DNA of 30,968 nucleotides from Conidiobolus incongruus B7586 (Eukaryota; Entomophthoromycota; Entomophthoromycetes; Entomophthorales; Conidiobolaceae). Positions 1 through 12,412 of this stretch are shown in pieces; the stretch's first letter is position 1; each line of letters opens with the position of its first letter. The translations under genes were made by a program, and so were the position numbers. Location of the stretch: assembly GCA_000697335.1 (NCBI GenBank), contig JNEM01016068.1, forward strand, positions 1-30,968, written 5' to 3'. The notes below the pieces were generated by a model. The model searched no databases, was not told the DNA's origin, and saw only the letters and a program-made list of their open reading frames with translations.

Positions 1-651
1 TTCTGCGAATGGGGAGACTCGTGGCGTCATACCACCACCTCTTTCCAATTCAGCCAATTGAAGAGAAGTTCTAAGTTCGAATAAAGAGTCACCTCCAATC
101 ATAGCACCCAAAAAAACACCATCAGGTTTCAAACTGTTTTTAATCTGGATCAAAGTACCTGGTAAGTCATTGACCCAGTGGAGGGACATGCTGCTCATAA
201 TAATATCCAGAGAATTCTCTTGGAATGGGAGATATTCTTCATCAACAACCATTCTTTCGACCTCAACTTCGTAGGGCTGATCTTCATCACGATACAATAA
301 CTTGGGCGAGAGCTCACAATTGATTACCTTTTGAGTAATGGTAGGGTCCATAAATTTAGCAATATGGCCTGAACCAGCGCCCAAATCAACAATTGTAGGA
401 TATTTTCTCTTAATGAGCAATAAGCGATCAATCAAGCTTTGAGCTACTTCGTCTCTCAAATAGTCAACTTGACGAGATAGTTCTTTCTTAGAGGCAGCCC
501 AATCCCTCTGAAATTTTTTGCCCTCTCTATCAAATACTTCATAAGGAGCGCTTGCTGAGTAGGCTTTATGCAACGTTGAAGAGAAATTAGTATTTCTGCT
601 GATATTATTTAAAAAATATTTTCTTGAATTTAACAATGATTTGAATATCAT
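1..651 (-). CDS. NDUFAF5: NDUFAF5-like complex I assembly arginine hydroxylase (5' part, runs off window)
   Basis: The minus frame is open from the ATG at 651-649 to base 1 (217 codons), with no intron. The first 37 residues have no acidic residue and are rich in K, R, S and N, which fits a mitochondrial presequence. Residues 39-51 (VFDREGKKFQRDW) and 60-75 match the family N-terminus. VDLGAGSGHIAKF (88-100) is the glycine-rich SAM-fold motif I, SLHWVNDLP is at 156-164, and GVFLGAMIGGDSLFELR (178-194) is the family signature. SLQLAELERGGGMTPRVSPF follows, nearly identical in layout to human NDUFAF5 (about 345 residues), so roughly 60% of the protein is seen. In the known family the enzyme hydroxylates an arginine of the NDUFS7 subunit early in complex I assembly in the mitochondrial matrix. 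That implies a fungus with complex I, unlike Saccharomyces. The C-terminal part lies outside the window. Confidence 0.95.
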   Translation of the reverse strand, partial: MIFKSLLNSRKYFLNNISRNTNFSSTLHKAYSASAPYEVFDREGKKFQRDWAASKKELSRQVDYLRDEVAQSLIDRLLLIKRKYPTIVDLGAGSGHIAKFMDPTITQKVINCELSPKLLYRDEDQPYEVEVERMVVDEEYLPFQENSLDIIMSSMSLHWVNDLPGTLIQIKNSLKPDGVFLGAMIGGDSLFELRTSLQLAELERGGGMTPRVSPFAE

Positions 652-1666
652 TTTATAATTTTATTTTATTAATTCATATCAATGGTAGCGTTATTAAAAT
701 TTATAGTTTTATAAACGAAATTTATCAATTATGGGATTTGAGTCAATATCATTGAATCGGCTTTGTTAAGAAAAATATTTTAAAACTTGTAAACAATATT
801 TATTTGAATAATGTATTATAATATACCTTAGACGGTTTATTCGTACATAAAAATATATTATAGTTTTTATTAATTATTCAGCTTATAACTATCGCTTTAG
901 TCGAGATCAATAGTACTAAATTGATTTTTAAGTAGTCGTTTTATTCTGATTAAAGTTAGAAAGGATCTTAAGTTGAAAAATTACAAAACATTTTTTAATC
1001 TCTTAATTAGTGGAATTTTTTGTTCTGAATATTACATAAAATAAACCAGATAAAGCTCCACAAAATTTTCAGTTCAATAATGACTATGAAAATTGACTTT
1101 TTGTGTTTACTCACTCAGCCATTTTTGCTTCGAAAATTTTTACTTGAATACATCATTTTTAGGTTATAACTGAAAAAAATTTTTAAAGTATAATAAAACA
1201 GTATATTTAACTTATCAATTGAATTAATTGGATTTATATTTACCAATGTCATTATTATCCAAATACCATAAAAATAATATTATTCAATTATTTCAGGCAA
1301 AATCCAATATTACTTGAAACAAAACTATGAACTTTCAATGATTTATTATAACACAATTTTTATTTCAAATTTTTTACTTATTAGCCACGTTAACCACTAT
1401 TTATTAATGATTCAAGAATAAAATATCAAGCTCTAATAATTTAATGAGGTATACGATATAAAATCATATAACTTGTCTGAAAATAGCAATTTAATAATTA
1501 ATATGTTTTTTCATTAATACGAAGATCCGATTCCTCAAATAATCACTTGCTCGAATTTAAAATATCCAAAAATATTTCCCAACTATAATCATAAAGTGAT
1601 AACATTTGAATAATTTTTAGTTAATAATAAAATGATAAAAATGTATAAGAAAATATTCTATAATAA
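652..1666. other. AT-rich intergenic spacer
   Basis: About 1 kb of very AT-rich DNA between the start of the NDUFAF5-like gene and the 3' end of the first receptor pseudogene. It must hold the NDUFAF5 promoter at its left edge. I see no coding region, RNA gene or repeat that I can support. Confidence 0.6.
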
Positions 1667-2610
1667 TTAAAATTTAAATATTTTAATACTAGTAAATGAT
1701 AATAAAAACAATATCAGATCCCTTGATTCCTGAAATTTATCACTTGATTTAATCTGACTTAATAATTGAAAGAAAGGCTTTCTGTTATTTTGATACATAT
1801 ATAATAAAATAACCGTATTAACAGTTGGAGAGTAAGATACTAGACACGTAGCAATTGTATCAGTTAACATTGTTCTCTTTTCCCTGCGATCATCTCGTAA
1901 AATTAAGTGTAAGTTTTACCATAAAATAATATCAAATATAATATGATATAAAGTAAAGATTTAGATAAAGTGGAACGACATTCCTTATAAACCAGCTCTT
2001 TGGGTACATTCATGTTAATTCGATTTAGACATTGCCTATATTTTACAATCATAATACCTGTATCACGCATTAAAATGCTTAAAATGGACGTAAAGAACAT
2101 GATTGTAGCAATTACATATACAACGTTACCGGAGCCCTTAGGTATTAGGGTACAATAAACTTTTATCATTATCATAATTTGTAGATCTTGATAGATACCA
2201 ATATAAACAAAAGTATATTGTGGTAGCCAAGATATTGCATTCAACAAAGCCCAAAAATACAAACGAATTTGGATGTTAAAACAAATCAAAAGAAATATCT
2301 CTAGATTCATAATTCATAAAATATATCCAGAATATAATATGGGCTGAGAAGCTGTAACCATGCCAAATTTGCACCACCCTGGATGTACTTCAATTAAATT
2401 ATAAGGAAATTTTGTATAAATTGAGCGGAATAAAAAACACATAGACACAGCTACATCTGTAAGAGTTACAAAATCACAGAGCTTAATATCAATATGTGCT
2501 TTCCTCAAATTCATAATCAATATAGAAAACATTAAACAGTCGAAAATTATTCCAATTATAGAACAAATTAATATATGTATTAGGGTTCCAGTTCTGAATC
2601 TTTTATCCAT
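1667..2610 (-). pseudogene. Rhodopsin-like GPCR pseudogene, recently inactivated
   Basis: This is a clear paralogue of the two intact receptors at 14692 and 16564. It starts at ATG 2610-2608 and keeps TM1, TM2 (DIKLCDFVTLTDVAVS), the WC cysteine before TM3, the ECL2 cysteine (KVYCTLIP), the loop-3 block (YRQCLNRINMNVPK) and the TM7/helix-8 end (VNTVILLYMYQNNRK). It is broken by an in-frame TGA at 2316-2314, where the 297-residue paralogue has Gly (GGA to TGA would suffice), by a TAA at 1905-1903 just after GKTYT, and by an apparent one-base loss near 1881-1884 that puts TM7 in another frame. The arginine of the DRY-like triplet is also gone (EIF instead of ERF). So few breaks over about 300 codons suggests recent loss. 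A large intron is unlikely, because the intact copies have none and alignment is continuous across the breaks. Confidence 0.85.
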
Positions 2611-4344
2611 ACCTCCATACCACTATTATTCATCTCAATCATTTGTAAGATCGATAAAATTTTAATAGCTTATTTACATTGATCATAAGTCAAGTTAATA
2701 ATGACTTTATAAAAATTTCGAGCAAGTTTATTTGCTACTAAATGAATTCTATTCTAATAATTATAGATAATTATCAAATTATAGGTTATATTTAAGATAT
2801 CAGATTAAATTTTTAATATAATATAATAGTTTGTTCAAGCTAAACAGATTCAATCAAAATTTTTACAAATATAGTTTTGTTAAAAAAGTAGCCCTTAATA
2901 GAATAATAATAACTGTTATTTCACCATGATTTCTACTAAACTTATTACACCGATATACTTTAATAAATTTGATTAAATATAAAAACAGAGTTCCTAAATT
3001 TAGTTGATTACTAGCTCAAATTATATTGTTTATATTGTATTTCTATAACATAAATGAGGTAATTTAAGAAACGTATTCCCATCCATTGATAGTTTTTTGA
3101 ACGCCTTTCAATCAAATATCTTTAAATTGATATCTACTTGGTAATAATAAAATTAAACATTATATATATATCAAAGATAAAAAATTAATATGATATCATT
3201 TATAAATAATATTTACTATGATAATGAAAATCGAATATCTAAATGAAAATTTAAAAAATATCAGTAATTTAGAATCTTATACAGTTCATAAAAATTATGA
3301 TACTCTCTATAGGATGACAAATATCAAACATATGAATCAATAAGCAATTTTAATTAGGTATGTCTTAGATGAATAAAATATAATATATACATCTATATCT
3401 TTTAATCGATATTAGTAACTCAGGAATTTCTTTCAAAAATACAACAATTGTATTGTTTATTGTGTACATGGATTCTAATATCTTGAAACTATGCAATAGT
3501 TTAGGGTATTTTGAGTATGTAGTAATGGAGTAATGTAAAATATCAAAAATCATACTCATTTTATGAAATATAGTATCTTTTTTCAATCACGTTGAGTCAA
3601 TTAATCTATAATATTAAACTTTAAATTCTAAATTTTTAACTATATCGAGATACATATTTTTACTGGAATATTGATGGTTAGAGTAGGTTATTTGGATAAA
3701 ACGAAATGCAATATAGTTTGATGTTTTGATCAGGTATCAAACTGTATCAAGTATTTTCAGCTGCAGTCAACATTAAATTTATTTGCGATCGATTTTAAAT
3801 TTTTTCAATATAATAAGATATTTAATCTTTAAAGTGGGTTCTCATTATAAATCTTTGATTGAATATTCAAAAATTATATCCAAATAAATAAGATTTAGTA
3901 TTGTAACTCATTTAAAATTAATATATTCAATTTATTATTATTATTTTGCATGTAATTTCAAATTCATTAGCCAAATTTGGATCAAATGATTGAAGGACAA
4001 TTAAATATTAAGTTATTCTCTGTGAAATTTTGATTTATAAATTTTATACCAATAACAAAAAATCAAATGTAACAAATACCATATATGATATGATAATTTT
4101 AAATAGACTATAATAAATTTGATTTATTAAATATTCTTAATAACATTTATTATATTTAATTGATTTCACCTGAATTTATTTGGATATTGCTTGTAAATAA
4201 AGGATTGATTTGATTTTTTGGTAAATAATTTTAAATGTATAACAAATCTCAATGAGAGATGATAAAAAGATACTTTATTAAATAAAAAACAACCTTTTCA
4301 TCCACGATACTCAATAGTTAGGTATTATCGGGTTATATTTTATT
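2611..4344. other. AT-rich spacer between two receptor pseudogenes
   Basis: A very AT-rich stretch with no gene I can support. One minus-strand open frame of 73 codons at 3365-3586 (with HYSITTYSKYPKLLHSFKILES) looks somewhat more protein-like than chance. It has no recognised domain and no supporting composition change, so I do not call it a gene. Confidence 0.5.
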
Positions 4345-4990
4345 GAAATTCATGCTAAAGTTGATAATTTCATAAAAGTCAGCCTTTGTAGTATCCCAAT
4401 ATAATTAAATTGATTAGGACATTGCTTTTATATGACGAATATGTTACCAAAAGAGCTAATCAAAATGCTGAGAAATGAAGAAACAAATAGTTGTGGCAAA
4501 TAGAAAAACAACATATCTAGTACCTTTGGGAGGAAGAGTGTAATAGACTTTAATATTGACCAAAACTTGTATATCTTGATAAGCATTAATAATAGCCATT
4601 AAATATTGTGGTATCTAAGTTAACATAATGAGTACAGCCCAAAAATAAAATAGCATCTAAAAGTTAAAACAATTTAACAAAAATCTCTCAATACTCATAG
4701 ATCCTAAACTATAGTCAGGAAAGAGTAGAACTTGGGACTACCAAGACCTCGAACTTACACTAACTTGGATGTATTATAATTGAATTACAAGGAAACTTTG
4801 TAAATATAAAAGGAAATAATAAACATAGAGACAAAAGCATCGCCGACGACTACAACTTTACATAAATTGATATCAGCTTGTGGTTTTTTCCATAGTTCCT
4901 GCATCAATATAGAGAGAATCAAAATATTAATAATTTCAAATATCCCACATATGAATAAATATAATTATATTCCTGACCTTACCCTTATAG
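4345..4990 (-). pseudogene. Old, heavily decayed rhodopsin-like GPCR pseudogene
   Basis: Homology to the intact receptors can be read piecewise on the minus strand. TM1 (LFICGIFEIINI) is near 4930. The TM2 entry (ADINLCKVVVVGDAFVSM) is near 4850. The TM3 end, matching SLGVMSLERF, is near 4690-4715, with codons spelling SMSIERF in a shifted frame. TM4 (FWAVLIML then PQYLMAIINAYQDIQ) is near 4570-4650. The ECL2 segment (IKVYYTLPPKGTRYVV) is near 4510-4550, with the conserved Cys replaced by Tyr. A trace of the loop-3 KDKVYAEF block is near 4355-4380. Many stops and several frame changes are present, and TM6-TM7 is not recognisable. It is much older than the copy at 1667-2610 and on the same strand, so it marks an ancestral tandem array. 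Confidence 0.75.
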
Positions 4991-5039
4991 CAATATTTTT
5001 AATAATTACTATAATCATTCTAAATTTGAAGTTGATTGA

Positions 5040-6140
5040 ATAATGATAGATTTTAGAAAAAATTTGGTCAATAATAAGGTAATTGACGAAGTTGTGGACT
5101 TGGCAACTCATCGAAGCACTTCAAATTGATAAGAGGCCCTTGAGAAAAATAGTTGGCGAGGTGCATTGGGAAGTTTATCCTCCTTGGAAATCACATTATG
5201 AGACCCGAGAGGATGGCTGCATCGATGAGCGTATAGAGCCAGATAAAAGGGTATAGACTATCACTAACGTTCAAAAAAAGTTAAGTTCTGGCGAAACGCT
5301 CATCCAACACTCAGCTCATCACCTACAGCTCTAACTAAATAACTCAATAAAAATCACGGTCAATAACTAGTATATTTTAAAATTATAATATCAATTCTAT
5401 TTACATTATTTGATCAAGATGAATTCAGGCCAATTAATCATACTCAACCCATGTAGGTGACAACTGTAAATGTGGGAGGAAGTGGTCTTTTAGAGCTTAA
5501 ACAGGGAATCACCAGTGGTAAATGATAGATTACCACAAAATTAAGGGAAATTAAGAGGGTTCACCAATTAGGTGGAAATAGCTTACTGCAAATCAAGGTC
5601 TTTGAATAAAGTAAATATCTCATGCTTGTCACAACTCAATACTTTTTGTGAGTGTTACAAGAAAAACTTAGAGACTGGATACTTTTGAAAATGAAGGTAG
5701 AAAGATAGGTTTATTGATTGGTTTGTGATGATCTTATAATAGTTTCAATTGTTGAGTTTGGGTGGCTATGAATAACTTCAGGTGGAAAGCACTAAGTTAG
5801 ACTAGTTCATAAAATGAGGTACTTCCGATGTGACTTCTTGCATTAGTGCAATAGTCAGAGTTCCTTGAGTGATGGACAAGATTATTCCCCATCATAGGGA
5901 ACGTATTCCTCAACACTACATACCATGTTCACTAACCAGCTAGTTTTGTATGCACCTCAGCTTGTCCAATTTGCCATGGACGTGCTTTCCACCCCCAGAA
6001 TTAATGATATGGCTATCTCAGCTCTAGCCATGATTTTAGTGCACTTGACAGTAATATATTTTGTTATTTCTACAAAGATGCATTCATCTGTTACTATATG
6101 AAATATTTTGTTTGTTATTATACCTAATTCACAAATCAAT
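5040..6140. other. Unassigned coding-like island, probably a decayed gene
   Basis: The composition rises clearly above the flanking AT desert, to an estimated 35-42% GC. Short readable stretches occur on both strands. On plus, 5077-5261 is open for about 60 codons, including WQLIEALQIDKRPL and EVHWEVYPPWKSHYETREDG. On minus, a 60-codon frame at 5957-6139 contains IMARAEIAISLILGVESTS and is followed after its stop by further protein-like sequence (AYKTSWLVNMVCSVEEYVPYDG needs frame changes). I could not match it to a family; trypsin-like protease and transposase readings were tried and not supported. Composition and interrupted frames suggest one or two dead host genes rather than a live one. 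Confidence 0.4.
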
Positions 6141-9130
6141 TCAAAATATTAGTTATAAAATTCAAAATATCTTAATAAGCCTTCTTGTATTGATTTAAAA
6201 TGAGTCAAGTGTATAATAAATATAAAAAAATTTAATTCAAGAAATTGTTACTAAATCAGAAGAAATTTTAAATTTAGTTCTATAATGATATAACTTATTA
6301 AAATAGAATATGAATAATATATTTTTGAATTGGTTGTTTAAAAAGGACATCCAAGAATATATTATTTAGCTCTTGTTAATTTATAATATTAAATAAAAAT
6401 TGATTAATAATATGTATTTATTTTATTTCGCTCAATATATTCTATCAAAAAATTTTCTAAATTCAAGCAATATGCTTTAAACAGTAGTAGCATCAAATAA
6501 ATATATTATAAATATCAAACATAATAATAGTTTAAAAAATAGCATCCAAGAACAAAAACTATTAAAATAAATGAATAATAGAATTTGAAATATTACATTT
6601 GAAAATATTTTGGAATTTTTAGACAATATAATAAAATAACCTAGATCCAATAGTTTTTAAATAAATTATTCTATCTTTTAATATATAATCTATAATATAC
6701 ATAAGTTAAATTTTTAAAAATTTGTAGTCACTATGGGCTAACATATCAAAAACCGTATTTATTCGATTATAAAATGAGTCTGATTGCTAAGTAAATTAAA
6801 TTAGTAGCTGAAAATACATAAAGGATTTCTATAGAATTTAAAATTAAATTTTTATCTAGTTGTATAATTAAAAAAATTTAGATATTAATTAAATTTTTAA
6901 ATATTGAAAAATTAATATAAAGTTTACTTGATGTTCTTCTGATATATAACCAATGATTGGATATTTAAAATGATTAAGGAATTGTGATATATAAATCAAT
7001 ATCTTACTTGTAATTTTATAAATAGACCCATATATGAATGTATTAATATATAACTTGTTTATTTTAAAATTAATTTTAAACCTTCAAATCTAAAATTCAA
7101 ATTTGGTTTTAATTATATTAAATGTAATCCAAAGTGAAAAACGTAATATTAAAGTAATAATTTTATAATCCATTAATATTGTTTATTTATTTTGAATTAT
7201 GAAATTAAAAAATAAATTTTCGCAAAAACAAATGCCCACATATTACAAATTAATAAATATATTCTTTATAGACCGATTTTGGTATACCTTATTGAATTCA
7301 TTTATTTTTATATTGGTATCATTAAAATTTTTTATTAAGAATATTAAATTAAAATATTATAAAAGATTTATTACGATATAAATATGGGTTTGACATCACA
7401 TATACTGAATCATACAAAATAATATAACTTGATTTTTATTTTGATTTAAAATTCAAAACCTAGTAAATATTGAAATTTATTATTATAAAATGCATTTAAA
7501 AAACAATAAGAATTTTTGAAATAAATTGGAAGAATATTTAATAAAGACTTTATATAATATCCTGGAAAGGTAAAGTTATAAGAATTAAATTATTTCTTAA
7601 CGATAATTTTGAATAAGGAACCAAAAAACAAATAAAATATATTTGCAATTATATTAAATAATCTCCATCATATTATTAAAATATATTATATTGATATTTT
7701 ATTTTATAATATAATAGATATATTAATTACGGTTTATTTAAAGTAACATATATAATATCATAACCAAATCTCATTTTCTATATATTTTTAAATATTTCTT
7801 TTTATTTATTATAATTAAAAAACTAATAAAGTTTAGCAATATATTATATTTATGTAATATATTCAAATAAAATCTGAAAATATTATTTGATTTAGATAAT
7901 TTTAATACCGAACAAACTTGCCATTCACTTGAAGAATTGCAATTACTATCTTAATAAGTTATGATTAAAGTCATTGATTTCATGAATTGTTTGATTTTGT
8001 AATTTTTTGCCAGTAATTAACCTTTTTCCTCAAAAATCAATAATAGAAACTAATATAAGATAATCATAAGTAAATTACAAAATATTGTGTATTTATGTTT
8101 ATTTTAAAATTATCTGATTTCTAGGTTTTTCTTATAATTCTTAAAAAATAATAAACTATAAAAAATATAAGATATTTATTCAACCAGTTTTATTTAAAAC
8201 AAGGTATTTTTACTTTATTTGATAAATTTAATTATTCATTTAAACTTTTTTAAAAACATATATATAATATCAAAGATTCCTTATTTCAGCTATAAAAATA
8301 TTTTCCATTTATATTAGTAAATATTAATTAAGTTAATTAAATAATTTTATTTTGATTTAAACCAAAGTAGTAATATAATATTATTATATATTAAAGACTA
8401 GAATTTATAATTTTTATATTTTTTATTTATGAATATAAAATATATAATATTTATTTAAAATACATTGAAAATATTAAATAAAATTATATCTATAATTATT
8501 AAATCTTTTATCAATAAAAACCTTATGAAATATTAATTAAATATTAAATAGACTTGAAATATATCGTTTAATACTAAAACTCTTTATTAAAATATAAATA
8601 TACTTTTTATTTTTTATTTATTATAAAGATAAATATATATTAATATTAAAACTTTATTATATAGCATTGTTTATTTAGTATTTAGTTTAATATTAAAATA
8701 TATTAACTTCATTAATATTGTCAATATAGTGAAGAAAATAAATGCTCATTTAATTATTAATATATATGATAATTATATATAGAAAAATTTAAGGTTGAAA
8801 TATTTTAATTTATTAATATTAAATAATTCTCAAAACTAAGTTTAATCATTAACTTGAATTTAAATATTTATCATTCAGAAATATTCTAAGAGTAATATCC
8901 TAATATTAATTAATTAAAACTAATAATTACTTTTAATAATTTGATCATGTTTATAGTTTCGGATAATTATTTTAATTTATAATGAATTTTATTTAAATTT
9001 TAATTTTTAATATATATATATATATTAAAAATTTTGATCTTTTAGTATTATTTTTTTTAACATTTAAAGATATTAAAATAAATTTTATATCCTAAGTATA
9101 TCAGTTAATATCTATAATCATAATAATAAA
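6141..9130. other. Extreme AT-rich intergenic desert
   Basis: About 3 kb of sequence near 15-20% GC with runs of TA and poly-A/poly-T. A 60-codon plus-strand frame at 7199-7381 is lysine/isoleucine/phenylalanine-rich low-complexity sequence and is judged spurious. A perfect 32-nt palindrome lies at 9002-9033. No gene, tRNA or recognisable transposon is visible. Confidence 0.55.
9002..9033. repeat. Perfect 32-nt AT palindrome
   Basis: The sequence AATTTTTAATATATAT followed by its exact reverse complement forms an uninterrupted self-complementary stretch centred on an (AT)n run. In DNA this AT-rich it may simply be a microsatellite with symmetrical flanks. Confidence 0.7.
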
Positions 9131-9490
9131 ACCAATATAATGCAGAGGAAGACTTAATATAATGTCCACGTGGCAAGTTAATATATCAGTAAATAAAGTT
9201 TATTTAAGCTATTTAAACAAATGAGTCAATGTAGCTATATTAGAATTAAATTAGATAATATCAATAATATATATATTAATAGATATAGTTTTAATCTTGA
9301 ATAAAATAAAAATAAATTATCAGAAATAATAATAATTAAAAAGAAAAAAAACCATATTTATTAGTTAAATTAATATTATTTATATAATTAAATTTATATT
9401 AAAAATATAAATTAATTAAATAATTTGAGTTAAATAATTTATATAAAATTATAATTAATCAATAGTTTAAATTAAAAATATTATTAAGAA
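9131..9490 (+). repeat. Dispersed MITE-like repeat, copy 1
   Basis: This stretch aligns over about 350 bp with the insertion at 20024-20412. Shared blocks include AATATAATGCAGAGGAAGAC versus AATATAGTATAGAGGAAAAC, AAATAAAGTTTATTTAAGCT versus AAATAAAGTTTAATTAAGCT, and a late block of AAAAAGAAAAAAAACC / TTTATTAG / TTATTTATA. Identity by eye is about 70%, with many C/T and G/A differences. No coding capacity. The right boundary is uncertain. In the other copy the ends look weakly inverted (AACTAATAT on both sides), which suggests a non-autonomous TIR element. Confidence 0.55.
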
Positions 9491-9535
9491 TCAGAAATTA
9501 AAAATTTATTATTTTTTTATTTTTAAACTAATTAA
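9487..9535 (-). repeat. Mariner-type terminal repeat remnant
   Basis: The 49 bases containing AATCAGAAATTAAAAATTTA and ending AAACTAATTA match the right end of the mariner copy at 22016-23334 (GATCAGAAATTAAAAAATTT ... ATACTAATAA) at about 80% identity. No transposase is recognisable beside it, so this is an orphan end or a very decayed copy abutting the dispersed repeat. Confidence 0.5.
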
Positions 9536-9897
9536 AATAAACTAAATCCTATATCTTTCACTAATTATATTATTTAAAACCAAAAATAACAAGGATAAAA
9601 AGGGAGATTTTTTTGGTTATTTTGTTACAATATTTCAATAATAAGTTTTAATACATAAAATTATACTATATTAAAAAGCAAGGTTAATATATAATTTTCA
9701 AAATTATATTTTAAGTATTTTTTAATAATAAAATTTAAAAAACTTATTATAAAACATCATATTATAAAAAATAAAAAATTTATTATTATTTAATAATATT
9801 TTAAATTTTCAAATTATAAAAAATCTTATTATTTAATTTATATTTTAATTTTAATTATTTAATTATTATATATAATTTTCTTTAAAAAATATAAAAT
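9536..9897. other. AT-rich spacer left of the LTR element
   Basis: About 360 bp of A/T-dominated sequence with several imperfect inverted repeats (around 9720-9850). I see no gene or regulatory signal. Confidence 0.5.
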
Positions 9898-10272
9898 TAT
9901 AAGTGAATAACAACAGTTGTGGGTAAAAGAAGCAGGTTTTTTTAATACTTTAAGAAATATATAATAACTAGATCTTTTAATATTAAGGTGTTAACTAATA
10001 ATAATAAGAAATATATTAATAATTAGGTAAAAGGTTTATTTGTATAAGAAATAATATAAGTTAAAGTTTTAGCTAGAGAAAAAAATATAAGTTTTTCTTA
10101 TAGTTAAATAAAATATATACACATAAGTATGTAAGATTAAGTAATAGTAAAGTTACTTAGATATAGGGATTTGTAAAATATTGATAAAACCTAATTTGGA
10201 TAATTAAGTCTTTAGTAGTAAATTAAAATAAGGAAAGGTATCAATTAAATGATAATTGTTATAATACTTACA
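9898..10272 (-). repeat. 3' LTR of the Ty3/Gypsy-like fossil
   Basis: Aligns end to end with 12413-12782. It shares GGTAAAAGAAGCAGG, the AGAAATATATTAATAATTAG block, the ATATACACATAAGTAT block and the terminal ATTGTTATAATACT. The polypurine tract lies just beyond its right edge (10273-10280 on plus, CCCTTTCT). Confidence 0.75.
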
Positions 10273-12412
10273 CCCTTTCTAAATTATATTGAGTTATTAG
10301 TATAGTTTTACTCCCTTTAATCTTCTTGATATAGGATAGGTAAACCTTAAGGGTTTGTAGTAAGTTATATAAAACTTAATTCTAATAACTTATTTATTTC
10401 TTCATAAAAAACTTTATATTATTTAAAAAAAAAATATAATAAAGTGATTTGTAATAAAATTAGATATTAAATAATAGTTTGATTTTATAAGACATATCTT
10501 TTTTTAATAGTAGAGCAGTTAGAACTTTAAAAATATTTCTATATTTATTAACAACCTTGTACAATAGATTTTTAACATTTAAAGTATCTTTTAGATTTTC
10601 TAAAGAAATAAAGATAGTATTAAAGTTAATATAAATTATACTAGATTAATTTTCTAACTTTTTAATTAAATTCACAAAGATATTCTTGAAATTATTATAT
10701 TATTGAAAAAGATATTATTAGTACCCTCTTTTATAATAGAATTAGTTATTAGCTTATAACTTAAACTATTATAACAAAACAAAAAAATATACTCATTAAA
10801 CAAATTTTTATTTATGATAATTAGATAATACTTTTAAAACCAACTAAAACTTATAATAATATTATTTTCTATAGAATCTATTATAAATTAAATTTTTTTA
10901 GAGTAATTTATTGTTAATAAAATATTACAATATAAAAATCCTTTGGTAGTTTATTAAGTATTATTTATATAATTTAATACTACATTTATTTGATTATAAG
11001 ATAATTTAAATCTTTTAATAACATCTTCATTAATAAACACACTATTACATTTAAAGTCAAGTAAAAAAATAAAGTGTTTATTTAAAGTATCTTTGAAGAT
11101 TTATAAAGAACATAATTTATTTTCATCAAGATCTAATAAATAAGAGTTTAAATAAATATTACTCTTTTTCTCTAATGAATTTTAAAATAATTTTTGGTTA
11201 TTTGAATATAATTTTAAAAGTTTATTATAAAGAATTTTTGATAAAGATTTCTCCTTGTTATTTTAACCATATTAAGTTAAATTTAAACTAGATTAATTAT
11301 TAATCTGTTGATTACTTTCTCTATTGTTCACTTAAATATTATTGTTTGAAACTATATCACTAAAGTTTTTACTATTAAATAACTTCTTAAAATATTTATT
11401 CTAATGGTGATCTATATTAATTTATCTATAATAAAAGCATCTTTTATTATTTCTTAAGTATAATTTCTCTTTTTTAGTTAGATGCTCTTTTTTCTATATT
11501 ATAAATATATCTTTAGTATTAAAATTAAATGATTTAGATAGAGAATTGTTAAAACTTATATAAAAACTCTTATTCATTTTTTTAATATAATTTTAATTAT
11601 CTTTTACCTTAATAGCTATTTTAGTTAAAATAGCAAAACTAGCTGTTTTTACATTAATCTTATAGTAGATAACTATAAAAATATTAGGCTTAAGTTTTCT
11701 TTTGAACTTATTTTTCTTTTCATCTTTAGATAAGTTAAGAATTTTTAATTTAAGTTAGGTAAATTCTTTTATAAAATTTCTAACTAAAGGTTTTTAAGTA
11801 ATCTTTACTAGCTTTTTTTAAGCTAGAATAACTATATTTAATAGGTAAAACCTCTACTTAATTACTTATTTAAATTAGTTAAATATTTAAATCTTATTAG
11901 GATAAAAAAAAACCACTAATAAGATTAAGTGTGTCTTTTAAGTGTTTATATCACTAAAATTTAACATAAGAAGTTAATTTAGAAGTTAAAATTTTTACTA
12001 AATTATATAGATTTAAAGTTTTGATTTTTTTAAAGAATTTAGTTAATTTGTTTAAAAATTTTTCTAGTTTTTTGGGAGATTTTAAGTTATCATAAGTAAT
12101 TAGGTTATTTACTAAGAATTTAACTTTGTTAAAGTTTTTTAAAATAAATAATAAAACTTTATAACTGTTTAATTCAGCTATCATTTGTTATATATAGTTA
12201 ATTTACTAAATTTACCCTAATTTCAATCTATACTTAATAAAAGTATTATTGGTTTAGATAAAATCTTGTTAATTAATAGAATAATAGTTATTGTTACTAA
12301 AACTTTAAGTGTTTATTTTATTTTAATTGTATATAGAATAATAGGTTATAATTATAAAATCTTCAACTATAACAATAAAAGTACTTTTAGATCTTTTTAA
12401 TTGCTGCTATTA

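Noticed and set aside
3365-3586. 73-codon minus-strand frame, considered as the tail of a fungal transcription factor
   Set aside because: No motif could be identified, no upstream coding sequence joins it, and composition matches the spacer.
5400-6140. Trypsin-like serine protease pseudogene
   Set aside because: I looked for the His, Asp and GDSGG segments on both strands and could not find them in order.
7199-7381. 60-codon plus-strand frame
   Set aside because: Low-complexity K/I/F/N composition is expected of chance frames in AT-rich DNA.
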